Origin: Erythroxylum novogranatense
Taxonomy: Eukaryota; Streptophyta; Magnoliopsida; Malpighiales; Erythroxylaceae
Direction of reading: 5' to 3'
Assembly: GCA_029891385.1 (NCBI GenBank)
Contig: JAIWQS010000079.1
Coordinates: 248,001 to 312,000 of the forward strand
Length of the DNA: 64,000 nt
Position 1 is the first letter of the stretch. Each line of letters begins with the position of its first letter. This document shows, piece after piece, positions 33,492-44,140 of the stretch. The position numbers and the translations under genes were made by a program. The notes beneath the pieces were generated by a model. That model did no database searches and was not told the origin of the DNA. It saw only the letters and a program-made list of their open reading frames with translations.

Positions 33492-34913
33492 GTTTGATGG
33501 ACTAGCTACCCATCAAGTCTTAACACCAAGATAAGATCTTATGTGTGAATCACCATATAAAGTAAAACGGGAGATCTAGAAGGAAAAACCAATATAATGG
33601 CAAAACGATAATTTTAACCTTTATTGTGTGGATCATTATAATAAGGTTCTAAATAGGGTTTGCAATTGGACATAAAATATGTGTTCTCATAATATTTAAT
33701 AATTCAAGTGTTCAACTAATTGTCTTTAGTGGAATGACATTTAGTTAATAAACTAGAATTAATTCTAATGAGATTAAGTTAATTCTAGGCTTATTGGAGC
33801 TTGAATTATCAAAGTCCAATAAGATTCCCCACTTGGCTTCAAAGAAGGTTATCAAGCTAAGTAAGAAATATAAATGGGTGTTTTAGAAGCCCATAATTTG
33901 ATGTTGGGCTTGCACTAATTAATGGTTAATTAAAAGCCCAAATGTTCTTTTAGAAATGGGTTAGACTTTGGTTTAATATAATTGATTAGATTAATTATAT
34001 TAAAACAAATTTTTTAAGAAATGAAGGATCAATTTCGATTTCATTAGGGATGAATGCGCAGCTGCACATTTGACATTAAAATGCTAAATAAAGATGGTCT
34101 TTATTATGGTTTATCATTATTAAATGGAGTTATGAACTTACCATTAAATGGTTTAATGGTTATCTTTTAATGTTAGCATGTAACCTATTAGCATTGATTG
34201 GATTAAAGAAGAAAGATGTACATTGGATGGACCATCGTCCTTCTTATATTATCAAAAACTGAAATTCACATGATAACATTTAGGTTAATATTATTTTTAT
34301 ATTGTCATCTTAAAACAAATGAGAAGAGTCTCATTTAATGACTTCTTTATGATTGATTAAATGAAGAAATGATGCATTGGATAGAAGACTCTTCTTTCCT
34401 TTGCTGTTAACCAAAAGTGGGAGTGAGTAAGAAGGTGTTCTTAAATTTTTTTATCACTCTCTCTCTCATCTTGCATGAAAAAATCGAAAATTGTTTAAGA
34501 GTGTCTCATTGTTTCCTTCTTTCTTCTAAAACAATACTCCTCCAAAGTGTTTCTTCTCCTTTCCTACCAAAGGATTTTATTAACCAAGTTGTCCCAGGAG
34601 AACCAGAGGTAAATCAAATTGGTTGAGAATACAACAACAAGGAGAAGATAGATTGATAAAGGAAAAGATTCAAAAGCAAAGGCTTTGGATATAAGAAGAA
34701 GGAGAGGATAGCGTAGAAAAGAATTAAAGTTGTGGCAAAGGAGTTGGTAATACTCTCCATCTTGTTTATGTTTATTATTATCCTTATACTATATCATGTA
34801 TAGATTGACATGATGATTTGGATATATTGCTTCAACTGCAAATAAGATTTCTAAAATTTTTTGAAACCTACCAGTTCTCTAAATATAGCATGCTTTCTTT
34901 TTCCGATCTAACA
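33492..34913 (+). repeat. Outer COP-1-family solo LTR, 3' part
   Basis: It picks up the LTR at GTTTGATGGACTAGC exactly where 31411 left off and ends at ...TTCCGATCTAACA. The combined length with 30718-31411 is about 2.1 kb, the normal family length. Confidence 0.9.
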
Positions 34914-36129
34914 TTAAAATGTAGAGGAGAGATACAAATTATTACAACCACACTAATTCCGAACTCGAAAACCAACTATATCCTATTATTCCCCCGCACT
35001 TATTCAAACAATTATTCCTTAAACTCAATTCATACCGATTCAAACGCTCAATTCACCATTATGGTAGGTATGATGAAAAAGTTAAATAATCAAGGTTAAG
35101 GTTCACATTTGGGTTTAAAGAAGAAATGGTTCATGTTAAGCTCAAAGGGGGCTCACTGAGGGTAAAATTGTAATGACTTTTTAACAAAAAATGTATATCG
35201 TAATTGCCTTCATCATTTCAATTTTGCGTAAAACTATGTGATCTTGACCAGTATTTGCAAGCAAGTTCTAGAGTTTCTTAATATGAAAGAACACTCTCAG
35301 CAAAGAATACTTGAATTTGGTGTTAAATATTTCAAAAGAGCTCAAATTCTTACCAAATGAAAAATGTCATTCATCAATCTCAATAAGCTAATGTCCCTTT
35401 AATCAAAATCCAAGTTAATCATCCTATGTATGCAAGTATACTTATTCACTTCTATTATGCATTTTTAATCCAGGTCGAGTTCATTTAATGACCATGTATC
35501 TCTAACTATTAAATGGGAAAAACAAAAACACAATCACAAAAATTAATAATATTTTTTAACTAATACTCCCCCTAAAACTTAAACATCACATTGTTCCTAA
35601 TCTGATAAAAAAAGTGAAATAGGGATCTAAAAAAATATCACAAACAAGGACAAGCATTAAAATTAAAAGATATTAAACTAACAAGCCGTAAAAGTAATGA
35701 AAAGAAAAGGGATAGAAATATAGAACAAAAATGTGGGCAGTGGCTGCATCAATGCAGTGTGAAGCATGGCAGTAAGAATGGAGTATTACATTGAGGAGTG
35801 GTGATTAGCTATAAGGAAGACAAATAAAAGACATTGTAAAGTAGGCATGTGCACAAAAAGCAAACAAATTAATTCGAGTTTCACTAAAAAGGACTAACAA
35901 ACAACTAATTGAAAAACAAAATAGAAATTATAGGGGTTGGCCATTTAGCACTTTTTTAAAGTCTTTTAGTTGGACACCTCAACCCTTATGTTCAAGATGG
36001 ATCACTCAAAGTGATTGATTCCACTATTTTCATCTGTTCAATGGGATATTTCCTCAAGAATTTGTTAACCTCTCCCGTAGTTGCATCATCTAGCAATTGA
36101 TTGCACTTATCAATTTCTTTCACCAATCC
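34914..36129 (-). other. ATH-3 3' non-coding region, inner part
   Basis: AT-rich DNA without a convincing gene. A - strand purine box (AAGTTTTAGGGGGAGTATT) near 35560-35580, preceded by AGGAACAATGTGATG, is the Athila/Tat-type box. It lies only about 0.8 kb after the protease fragment, leaving no room for RT or integrase. Confidence 0.6.
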
Positions 36130-36620
36130 TAACTTCTTTTCTTCTTTTTACTGCAATGAAAAATCAAAATATGCAGCATTAATTTGATCAAAAAAAGAAC
36201 AATCTTCAAAAACATTAGTAGTAGGAATAAGTTCAACATTAAGATTGAAATTCTACTATGTCCCCCAAAATAGTCATGCTCAATTTCTCATTCTTCACAT
36301 TATTCTGGTAGTGGCCTTAAAAGACCTCTTTAGGCGTATGGTGTGCTCCTTCCTTTGCTATTTAACCTCCCCCATATCTAGAACAACAAAATCTACAAGA
36401 AAAAACCTTTACAAACACATCCTCCATTATTCCATTCAAATAACAAATTGACCTATCAGCTAATTGCAAACACATCTTTATAGGTCTTAACTATCCTAGA
36501 TTTAATTTCTCATAGATAAAGTGAGGCAAAAGGTCTATACTCGCTCTAAAGTCAAACATATCGTTAACCTCATTAACATTAACCGTTGATATTTTCACAA
36601 GAAAATTCCTTCGATCTTTC
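36130..36620 (-). pseudogene. ATH-3 protease fragment (Athila-type)
   Basis: The - strand near 36560-36400 reads MFDFRASIDLLPHFIYEKL, a stop, then LRPIKMCLQLADRSICYLNG and IMEDVFVKV. This is the Athila/Tat protease with DFRA in place of DLGA, so its Gly is lost. Downstream, GLVKEIDKCNQLLDD-like sequence continues to about 36010 in broken frames. Upstream gag was not recognised before the LTR fragment at 36753. Confidence 0.78.
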
Positions 36621-36752
36621 AATTTTGGGGGTAATTGCTACTGAAGCACTACACTTGCAACTTTTAAAACTATCACCTTCTTGTTTAGCCTAAAATTTTG
36701 GTTTTGGTTCTTAGTTCTTTGAAGAATTTCATATAAGTTGGAATTTTATTGA

Positions 36753-37329
36753 TGTTAGAGAATTGTTCTAAAGGCAATCACCTTTAGCACTTATTGTACA
36801 AATAATTTTATGATTAATAAAGTCATTTTTCATTATTTTAATTTTCATACGTTTATGGATTTGATGTTGATCATAAATTGATTTAATGAAGTCTTTGATA
36901 CAAAACATAACATAGAGGAAATCATGATAAGATCATGATAATGAGATTCCTATCATGTGCAATTATGCTAGCATCTAAACTTTCCCTAGTTATAAGATTA
37001 ATAGGATGGTATATCATTAATCAAGATAGATTAAAACATGTTATACTCCTTAATTAGATTAAGCAATAAATCTCATAAGTAGTAGATATAAGTTGATTAG
37101 AGTTAACTTGTGGATGCTTACTGATCTTGTACTTTGACTCCATTCATCGGTGACTTTTAAAGGTTACTCATAAGGTGGTGATTGGTTACAGCTTGAGGTA
37201 TTAGAAGGTAATTGAGTAGCCAATAAAGGATTCACCACTCTTGATAGAAGGAGATGATACCCCCGACCTCTTGTCGAGGTCATTACTCTGGAGTCTCAGA
37301 CCAAAACAGATATATGTCTTGAAGAGAGT
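36753..37329 (+). repeat. COP-3-family LTR fragment
   Basis: It starts TGTTAGAGAATTGTTCTAAA with AGGCAATCACCTTTAGC, the same start as the COP-3 LTR in element orientation. Later words (TAATGAGATTCCTATCATG, TTGAGTAGCCAATAAAGG) also match. Only about 575 bp is present; it ends where the ATH-2 LTR begins. Confidence 0.8.
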
Positions 37330-37925
37330 TGATTTGAGCCTTAGTACTTTCCCTTGGAGGTCAAATAAAAAAATTAAAATCCAACGATTGCAATATAGAA
37401 TGCAACCTCGGATCATCTCACTTAATCAGAACCTAATGGAATAGACCCAAGCTAGCCTATATGTCATGAAATGCAAACTAAATGGGCAATAAAAAAGGGG
37501 GTTTTGGTCTTTGAAAGCCTTACTAAATTAAAAAGGAACTATAAATAAAATTTGTTGCAAAGTACTTTTGGATTTTTTTTTGGGAAATGCAAATAACAGG
37601 AAGATAAAATCAATGATCAAATGTTGATAGTATCCTCTTGAAAATGAGCTTGGCTATCATAGTTCAAAATCAATTTTCGATGGGAGTGAAAATCACTAAG
37701 TTTCAAATGGTAAACCTTAAATAGCTCTTTAAGTCCAAGGTCTTAATCAATGAACTCCATTTCTTAAGACCTTGTTAAATGCCCTCAGTGTGTGTGGTGG
37801 GTAAGTCAATACAGCAAGTCAATTTGGGAATCAAATCAACTCATTATCAAACACAACTATGCAAGATAAAAGAGATTCAACAAGATGACAAATTGACATA
37901 TATGAGACTTCATATATTAAAATTT
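37330..37925 (-). repeat. ATH-2 left (3') LTR, partial
   Basis: TGATTTGAGCCTTAGTAC onward matches 44141-44720; similarity stops after CTTCATATATTAAA. The outer 230 bp or more of the LTR seems deleted, because internal 3' sequence follows. Confidence 0.8.
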
Positions 37926-39320
37926 TCTTATTCCATTCTCTACCATAGATTTGTGATAGTTCTACCTCTCTACTACAAAAACTATAATTTTGAAAATCAA
38001 GAGGGCTTTTCATGGTTGTAATGTACGGAAGGCTAAATGAATGGATTGAAAGGAAGAAAGAAAATTGAGAACATGCACCACAATTATGTTCCTCATGAAA
38101 TAACGTCAACACAACAACCATAATCTAACACATTTTTTATAATTTTTCTCATAAGAGACCTTTTTTATAGAAATCTTTCTAAACTTTTCTTTTTTTTTCT
38201 TTTTGAGAAAGACTTTTGATTTTTTTATTTTATTTTTTGCTTCTTGACTTTTCTCAATAACCATTCTCTTGTAAGAAAGCTTTCCAAATTTTTTATGTAT
38301 GAATTCTACTATCTACAAAGATCAACTTAAAGTAAGGAACTCGAAATGAAATATTTACATCAATATGAAGACATATGCATGAACTCAAAAATATGTCTCA
38401 AAGGGATAGCAATGGTTAAGTGTTTGGGTAAGTAGGGTTTGGAAAGAAACGCCTCTGTCATCTCAACAAAATTTTAGTTCACCAATCTTTGATCAAGAAT
38501 TAAAACTAGTTCTAGAGAGATATGAAATTAAGTAGATACATACAAAAATGAAAGAATTCGGGCTCAAATATTCTTCCAACAAGGTTAGTATCTCAATTAA
38601 CCAATCTCAAGGTTTAAAAACATGTAGTGCTACTTTTTTAATGTACCCTCACTAACTTTATGTTGAAAACATTATAAATAAAATTAGCCAAAATCAACTA
38701 TCATTTAAAAACATAGATGATATTTTTAAGAACACCTGGATAACTTTGAAAATTTTAATATCCTCGAGACATAGGAGTGAAAAGAGTCTAAATTAGAAGA
38801 ACGATTGAAATGAGGGAATTAAAAACAATTTCGATCATGAAGGCCAACGTCACCACGGCGAAACTAAGAATTTGCTACGACGAAACACAATTCACAATGT
38901 CGTCGTGGCGAAACCAGGAGTTCACCGCTGTGAAAAATTCCAGACACACATGACAAATGCAATTCACCTCAATTATCAAGTTTGAAATTCTGTATATGAC
39001 ACACAAATGACTTGCACAAGCAATGAAATGGTCAAAAATAGTGCATAATTCAAATTTACCAAAATGGAATAACCTCCCCCACACTTAAACATCATATTCT
39101 CCTCAATGTGAATTACAATCAAAACAGCTTGATGCATTAAAAGGTAATAGGAAGGCTATTAAATAATAACACAAGAATAATGAGAGTCATATAAACAACC
39201 GACCAATGATTTGATAAATAACAACAATGTTATTGAATATCTAACAAACTGAAAACTAACATTAGGACTACCTAAAACAAAAAAGAGGATAAATGACTCA
39301 AACCACTCAATAGAAGGATC
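37926..39320 (-). other. ATH-2 3' non-coding region
   Basis: There is no gene. It has a T-rich stretch (38130-38260), a block at 38565-38650 shared with ATH-1, a small cluster of TCGTCGTGGCGAAACC words at 38850-38940, and the purine box (AAGTGTGGGGGAGG on the - strand) at about 39072-39090. Confidence 0.65.
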
Positions 39321-39329
39321 AACATAGAT

Positions 39330-40512
39330 CCAGATGGGCCTGCTTTAGATGTGTCAGCCCCATGCAGGGGGTCATCTTCATCAGATGGCAACTAGAAATG
39401 AAAGTGTTCGGTGAGCAATGCATCCATTTGCCAATGATATCACCTATCTCGGTCCTATAGAGCCTCTCTCTCCTTCTATCGGGCGATCTCCTGAAAGAGA
39501 GTGTTCAGGAGATGAGAGAGATCCGCACACAATCTGCCTACCTTACCAATAAGGGTCTGTAAAGTAACTAGCTCAGGAATGTCCTGAAGTAGGGGATCGT
39601 CTTCAACTGCGGCTGCAGCTGCAAAGGTTACACTAATATCCTAAGTATGGGGTGAGGGAGGGGTGGATGAATGGTGGATTATTTTAGGCCGGTATACCTA
39701 AATAGTGAAGCTGGGTCAAAATAACCATCAGTGTCTAATTCTGGAACATTGTGTGCCCAAAATATGTCAGTGATAAGATAGGGAAAGGTGATGGAATTGG
39801 TGAATTTTGTGGTATTGATGGAATCATGTAGGGAAGAGGCAATAGCTTCGACTATATCAACTGGGCGACCAATCATTAGGAGGTAAATATGGAGGGTTTT
39901 TTGTTTAATGATGTAGGCGAGGTAGGTGGTTGAGATGATGTTGGTGCAAACTAGATGAAGCCAAGGGCGAGCTACAGGTAAGGGATCAGATTGTTTGAGG
40001 TAGAGTTAGTAGTAACGTGGTCGATGACATTTAGTGCCCTCTTGACAGATGGTGCGAATAACATCATCCGAAGGGTAGTGGTGGATGAGTTAATCACAGT
40101 GGCAATGGAAAATGTTGGGAAGATTGAAATGTCGATGGATACTAGCAGCGGTGAATGCATTGGGAGCTTTAATACCACAAAATTTAAGTTCTATAGTACT
40201 ATTGAATCTAACATAAGTATAAGCTTTAATACCACGAAATTTAAGTTCTATAGTACTATTGAATCTAACATAAGTATAAAAATGGCAAATGAATTTGTTG
40301 TTGCCTTAAGAATAAGGCTGGACTAAGCTTGTGAGTTCAAAATCAACTAGTTGCTGAACAAAGGGATGGTCAGGAGGAGTTAATGGAAAGGGTCTCTCTT
40401 TGATGAAAGGCCTAGCATCCACCTTATTATAGAGTTTCAAAAAAGTAAAACTATCAAAAGAGGAATCGGAATCATTAAGAGGGTTAATGTTACTACTCTT
40501 GGTTCGATGCAT
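39330..40512 (-). pseudogene. ATH-2 accessory ORF (Athila-type downstream ORF), broken
   Basis: An ATG at 40512 on the - strand opens MHRTKSSNINPLNDSDSSFD, then KLYNKVDARPFIKERPF, DHPFVQQLVDFELTSLV. With stops and shifts it continues as LPVARPWLHLVCTNI, LLMIGRPVDIVEAIASSL, SITFPYLITDIFWAHNVPEL. The pattern resembles the plant-retrotransposon accessory proteins annotated as Athila ORF or putative plant transposon protein; a profile search would be needed to confirm this. A 57-bp in-frame tandem duplication lies at 40167-40280. Function is unknown. It lies between the GC-motif arrays and the purine box and is absent from ATH-1. Confidence 0.6.
40167..40280 (-). repeat. 57-bp in-frame tandem duplication in the accessory ORF
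   Basis: Two units (40167-40223, 40224-40280) differ at one position. They encode 19 residues twice (YVRFNSTIELKF within each unit). Confidence 0.92.
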
Positions 40513-40584
40513 TGTCTTGCAGAGAACACACAGAAAAATGAACTAAGTGAATTAACAAAACCAATTAAAAATCACAACCTAAAC

Positions 40585-40775
40585 AACTAAGTTCGCCACG
40601 GTGAAATTGATGTGTCACTACAATGAAAATAGTAATTTGCCTCACTGCGACGAAAAAGAAGCGTCGCCGTAGCCAAAGTAGTAATTCACCTCGCCACAGT
40701 GAAAGGGATGTGTCACCGCAGTGAAAATAGTAATTCACCTCATCGCGGAGAAAGGAACGTGTCACCACATTGAAT
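40585..40775. repeat. TCGCCGCGGTGAAA-type motif array, first ATH-2 block
   Basis: Eight imperfect words (GTTCGCCACGGTGAAA, TGTCACTACAATGAAA, CCTCGCCACAGTGAAA, TGTCACCGCAGTGAAA, CCTCATCGCGGAGAAA and others) at roughly 20-27 bp spacing. Related words continue at 41120-41390 at wider spacing. Confidence 0.8.
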
Positions 40776-41640
40776 GTACCCTAAATGTAACAGGAGCAGC
40801 GAGGCAAAAATCAGACGAAGCAGAAGACTAGAAATACTTACGAAGAGGGAGGAAGACTACGTAGAAAAAGTTGGCAAGTGCGAGAGGTGCTGAGGAGAAG
40901 TAACGTGGAATGGAAGAGACTTGATGAAGAGCGTTTGGATGGACGTGGTGAAGAGATAGAGTTGATGAAGGGGGCTCAGGAGGTTTATATAGGGTTTAAG
41001 TGTGAAATGATAGAAAGGGGTAGAGAGAATATGAAAGGTTAAGAGAAAATTAAGATGAAAAGGTAATTTTGTCACATCAATTTTGCGCAAATCAAATGTT
41101 CAACTCGATGAACGCTGAAATTCGTCGCTGTGAACTCAACCCTAGTCACGAGAATAGAAATGTTGATGTTTCACTATGGTGACATGGGATACACGCCATG
41201 GCAAAATAAACCCAAGAGGAATAAATAAGAATGCTGAGGAGTTTGCCGCGATGCAGAATTAACTCGAGCAATAAGGAACTTTCTCCACAGCGATGTGAAA
41301 TCCACATTGCGGTGAAATTTTCCCGAGAGCAACATGAAGGTGAACAAAATAAGATTGTCGCGGTAAAGAGGACTTCATACCACGGCAAAAGTTACCCGAA
41401 GACAAAAATGAGAAAATTAACTACCAAAAGACTCCAGTGGATACTCAGTTCAGTTAGAATTCAGAGACAAAGCTTTTAGGCATCAGAGAACAAAATGCAA
41501 CCCAATCAATCACATCAAATTCCTCAATCATGAAAGATGTATCAAGCATCAAGCCAAAAACACAACGAACATAAAAGGGAGAGAAATTATTGAATTAAAA
41601 CATGCATAAACTAAAAACTAAACCTAGGTCCTATTGCAAT
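40776..41640 (-). other. ATH-2 spacer between protease and accessory ORF
   Basis: No convincing gene. Scattered motif words occur at 41120-41390 (TTCGTCGCTGTGAACT, TTTCACTATGGTGACA, TTGCCGCGATGCAG, ATTGCGGTGAAATT, TGTCGCGGTAAAG). A purine box (AAGTGTAGGGGAGAAACC on the - strand) lies near 41645-41665, just after the protease end. Confidence 0.65.
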
Positions 41641-41766
41641 GGTTTCTCCCCTACACTTATTCAATATACTAATGCATCCATAATTTCATATTCAATCACA
41701 GAGCAAAAGTAAGTAGTAAGTGAAGGAGTTGGAACAACTTGATGATTACAGAGCATCCTGGGTCTC

Positions 41767-42474
41767 CTAGTGAACGTTGGATAGATTATCATACTGTGGT
41801 GAGACGACTTTACCACAAGCCACTTCAGTGTTAATGTCCACATTTCTCAATTCACTTGAAACATTAGCGAAAAACCTTTCTTTCAAGTGGCCATCAGTGA
41901 CAATCAAGGCATTCAATGGGTTCACTTCCAAGTTAGAGTAAACATGTTGTAGTTCAAACTTAGAGCATGCATCATCAATAATAACATCAAGCATGTTAAC
42001 TCCTAAGAGCGAATAATCCTTATAGGGGTATTTCATAGCTTCATACATGTTAAAACTTACTTGTTGATCTCTTACCTCCATATTAATGGTACCTTCTTTC
42101 ATGTTAATCATAGTACTAGCAGTCCTTAAGAAGGGCCTATTGAGAATGAAGGTAGTGTCCTGCATAACTTCAGAAGACATGTCAAGTACATAGAAATTAG
42201 CCAAAAAAGTCATACCCTTTACCTGGACCAAAATGTCTTCTATGATCCCCACCAGATGCCTAAGAGACTTATTAGCCAATTGCAACACTATAGATGTAGG
42301 CTTTAGACTCTTAACTCTTAATGATGTGTAGACCGACTTAAGTATCACATTGATTACTGCCCCTAGATCTAGCAAGGCTCCTCCTATGGTGACTTTTCCT
42401 ATTACGCACGGAATGGTGAAAGATTCTGGGTCTTGGCACTTAATTGTTATTTGGGGTTTGAAAAGTACAAACAC
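41767..42474 (-). pseudogene. ATH-2 protease (Athila-type), open but without RT
   Basis: It is 235 codons long: FTIPCVIGKVTIGGALLDLG with the DLGA active-site motif intact, then LQLANKSLRHLVG, DILVQVKGMTF, FYVLDMSSEVM, ILNRPFLRT (normally ILGRPFL) and FNMYEAMKYP. It ends after VVSPQYDN, matching the ATH-1 end VVSPQHSY, so both copies stop at the same place. It overlaps the end of the upstream gag piece in another frame; a shift near 42470 separates them. Confidence 0.85.
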
Positions 42475-42920
42475 GTTTGAGCTAACTTGTACTCTACTCT
42501 CTCATTAGGACTAAACTTTCTTTTGTTAGTGCACAAGTCCTTAAGATATTTCGCATAAGTAGGAACCCTTTTCACTAGATCAAGCAAAGGGATGTTAACT
42601 TCTATTTTCCTGAACAAGTCAATGACATCTTTTTCCTTTTTACAATCATTCATCCTTTTGCTAAGAAAATATGAATTCATAAAAGGAAGGTCTTTTGCAC
42701 TTACCTCCTTGTTGGTTGCTTCCTGGGTTTCTTGCTTGCTTGATTCCTGAGTGTTATCTGAATTTGCTTCCTTGCTCCTCGATTGTTTCGACTCCTTTTC
42801 AGTCAAAAGTGATCTCTCTTCGAAACTTTTGGACTTCTTGACTTTTTCATTTATTGAAGGCAATTCTCTACTCCCAATCTCCTCTTCATCCTCTCCCTCG
42901 TCTTGATTTCTAAACCTCAC
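42447..42920 (-). pseudogene. ATH-2 gag-pro linker
   Basis: A highly charged linker (KVKKSKSFEERSLLTEKESK) followed by DLPFMNSYFLSKRM, VKRVPTYAKYLKDLCTNKRK and SPNERVE, colinear with ATH-1 14562-14935. The zinc-knuckle part lies upstream in 43319-43621. Confidence 0.82.
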
Positions 42921-42989
42921 TTATTTCCCACTTTGGAGTGTTATAGTGTTCAAACTCTTGGGGTTTATAACAGTATTGGAGGGAATTAT

Positions 42990-43740
42990 TCCACTACTTC
43001 TTATTTGGTTCTCACTCATATTTTGGACAATTGGGTGAAATAGCAGGTGATGTTTTTAGCCTTTGTCTCCCATTGCTCCATTCTCCTTTCCAGAGCATTA
43101 AGCCGAGCAACAGTTTTAGAGGAATCCTGTTCAATGAGAGAGGCTATATCATTGAAATGGTTGTTGTTCAAAGTCCTTTCCTCCTTAATCAGAGCCATCA
43201 TATTATGCAGAAGTTGGTTGGTGTCCTCCTTTGGTGGTACAATCAGGGCTTGCTGTTGGTTGGGGAACTGATTAGTGAAAGTACCAGCTCCTCCTTGTTG
43301 AAATCTATTTGGGCCCCTTCATTCTTCATTCCTCCAATTGAATCTAGGATTTGCCTTCCATACCTCGTTATAAGTGTTGGAATAGGGGTCCCATTTCTGA
43401 TTGGTCTGACCTTGATACACTGCAGACACCTCTTCAAACTGAGCAGGGTAAACACTAAAAATGTGCATTACTGACCCACAAGTATCACAACTAGGCACAG
43501 TAAGATCCATAGAACATGTTGGGCGATGCATACTCATGTTTTTCAATTCTGCAGTGATGAAGGACAACTGTAAAGTTACTCTGCTCTCTAAAAAGTCAAC
43601 TTTATTCTCCAAACTCTCCATTTTTTTGGATTGTACTGTTGAAGCTCACAAATCCTAGACACCTCTGGTATCTGTCACACTATACTGTTGATGATTCAAA
43701 GCCATCTTCTTGATCAGATCCCATGCCTCCGTAGCTGTAA
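42990..43740 (-). pseudogene. ATH-2 gag C-terminal region with degenerate zinc knuckle
   Basis: The frame enters as TATEAWDLIKKMALNHQQ near 43735 and continues with MESLENKVDFLESRV and the knuckle CDTCGSVMHIFSVYP (the fourth ligand, normally Cys, is Tyr). AVYQGQTNQKWDPYSNTYN, NPRFNWRNEE and LERRMEQWETKAKNI follow. Stops separate the pieces. The capsid N-terminus is missing because leader sequence precedes TATEAWD directly. Confidence 0.83.
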
Positions 43741-44119
43741 ATGAAAAAAAGTAACAAAAATTTCTTGCAAGCACAAAAAGTTGAATAAAAAGGCTAGATG
43801 TGATGGATGCAAGTGTGTAGGTGTATGAAAGTATGTGTGAGAGTAAAGTATGCAAGTAAAATGTTTATGTATCAAAAAACAATAAAAGAAATGTTCAAAA
43901 CTATGCGGGTGAAAAAAAAAACTAACTATGAAAAGTGTAAAAAGTTCGATATCCTATTTGTTTATGTTTTCAAAATTTTATGCTAAGTAAAGAAAACGAA
44001 ATCCTATACTATGAATAAGTATAAAACTAAACTATCTAAAATGTAATCTAAACCAAGGTTGCTAACCTCACTTAGTAGAAAAAATGACATAAGCTAACCT
44101 AGAGAACCAATCGCTTGGT
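43741..44119 (-). other. ATH-2 leader
   Basis: Untranslated leader with ACATAC-rich words at 43800-43860, as in ATH-1. It joins gag at CATTTACAG|CTACGGAGG, which looks like a splice acceptor. No gene. Confidence 0.65.
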
Positions 44120-44137
44120 TTCCTAGCAAGGACGCCA
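44120..44137 (-). other. ATH-2 primer-binding site (tRNA-Asp type)
   Basis: On the - strand, TGGCGTCCTTGCTAGGAA, three bases after the LTR end, resembles the tRNA-Asp complement used by Athila elements. Confidence 0.8.
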
Positions 44138-44140
44138 TTT

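Noticed and set aside
34818..35099. A 93-codon + strand open frame
   Set aside because: It begins in the solo LTR and runs into unrelated 3' non-coding DNA; no domain is recognisable.
43031..43474. A 147-codon open frame on the + strand
   Set aside because: It is antisense to the ATH-2 gag C-terminus, which is recognisable on the - strand, and has no family features of its own.
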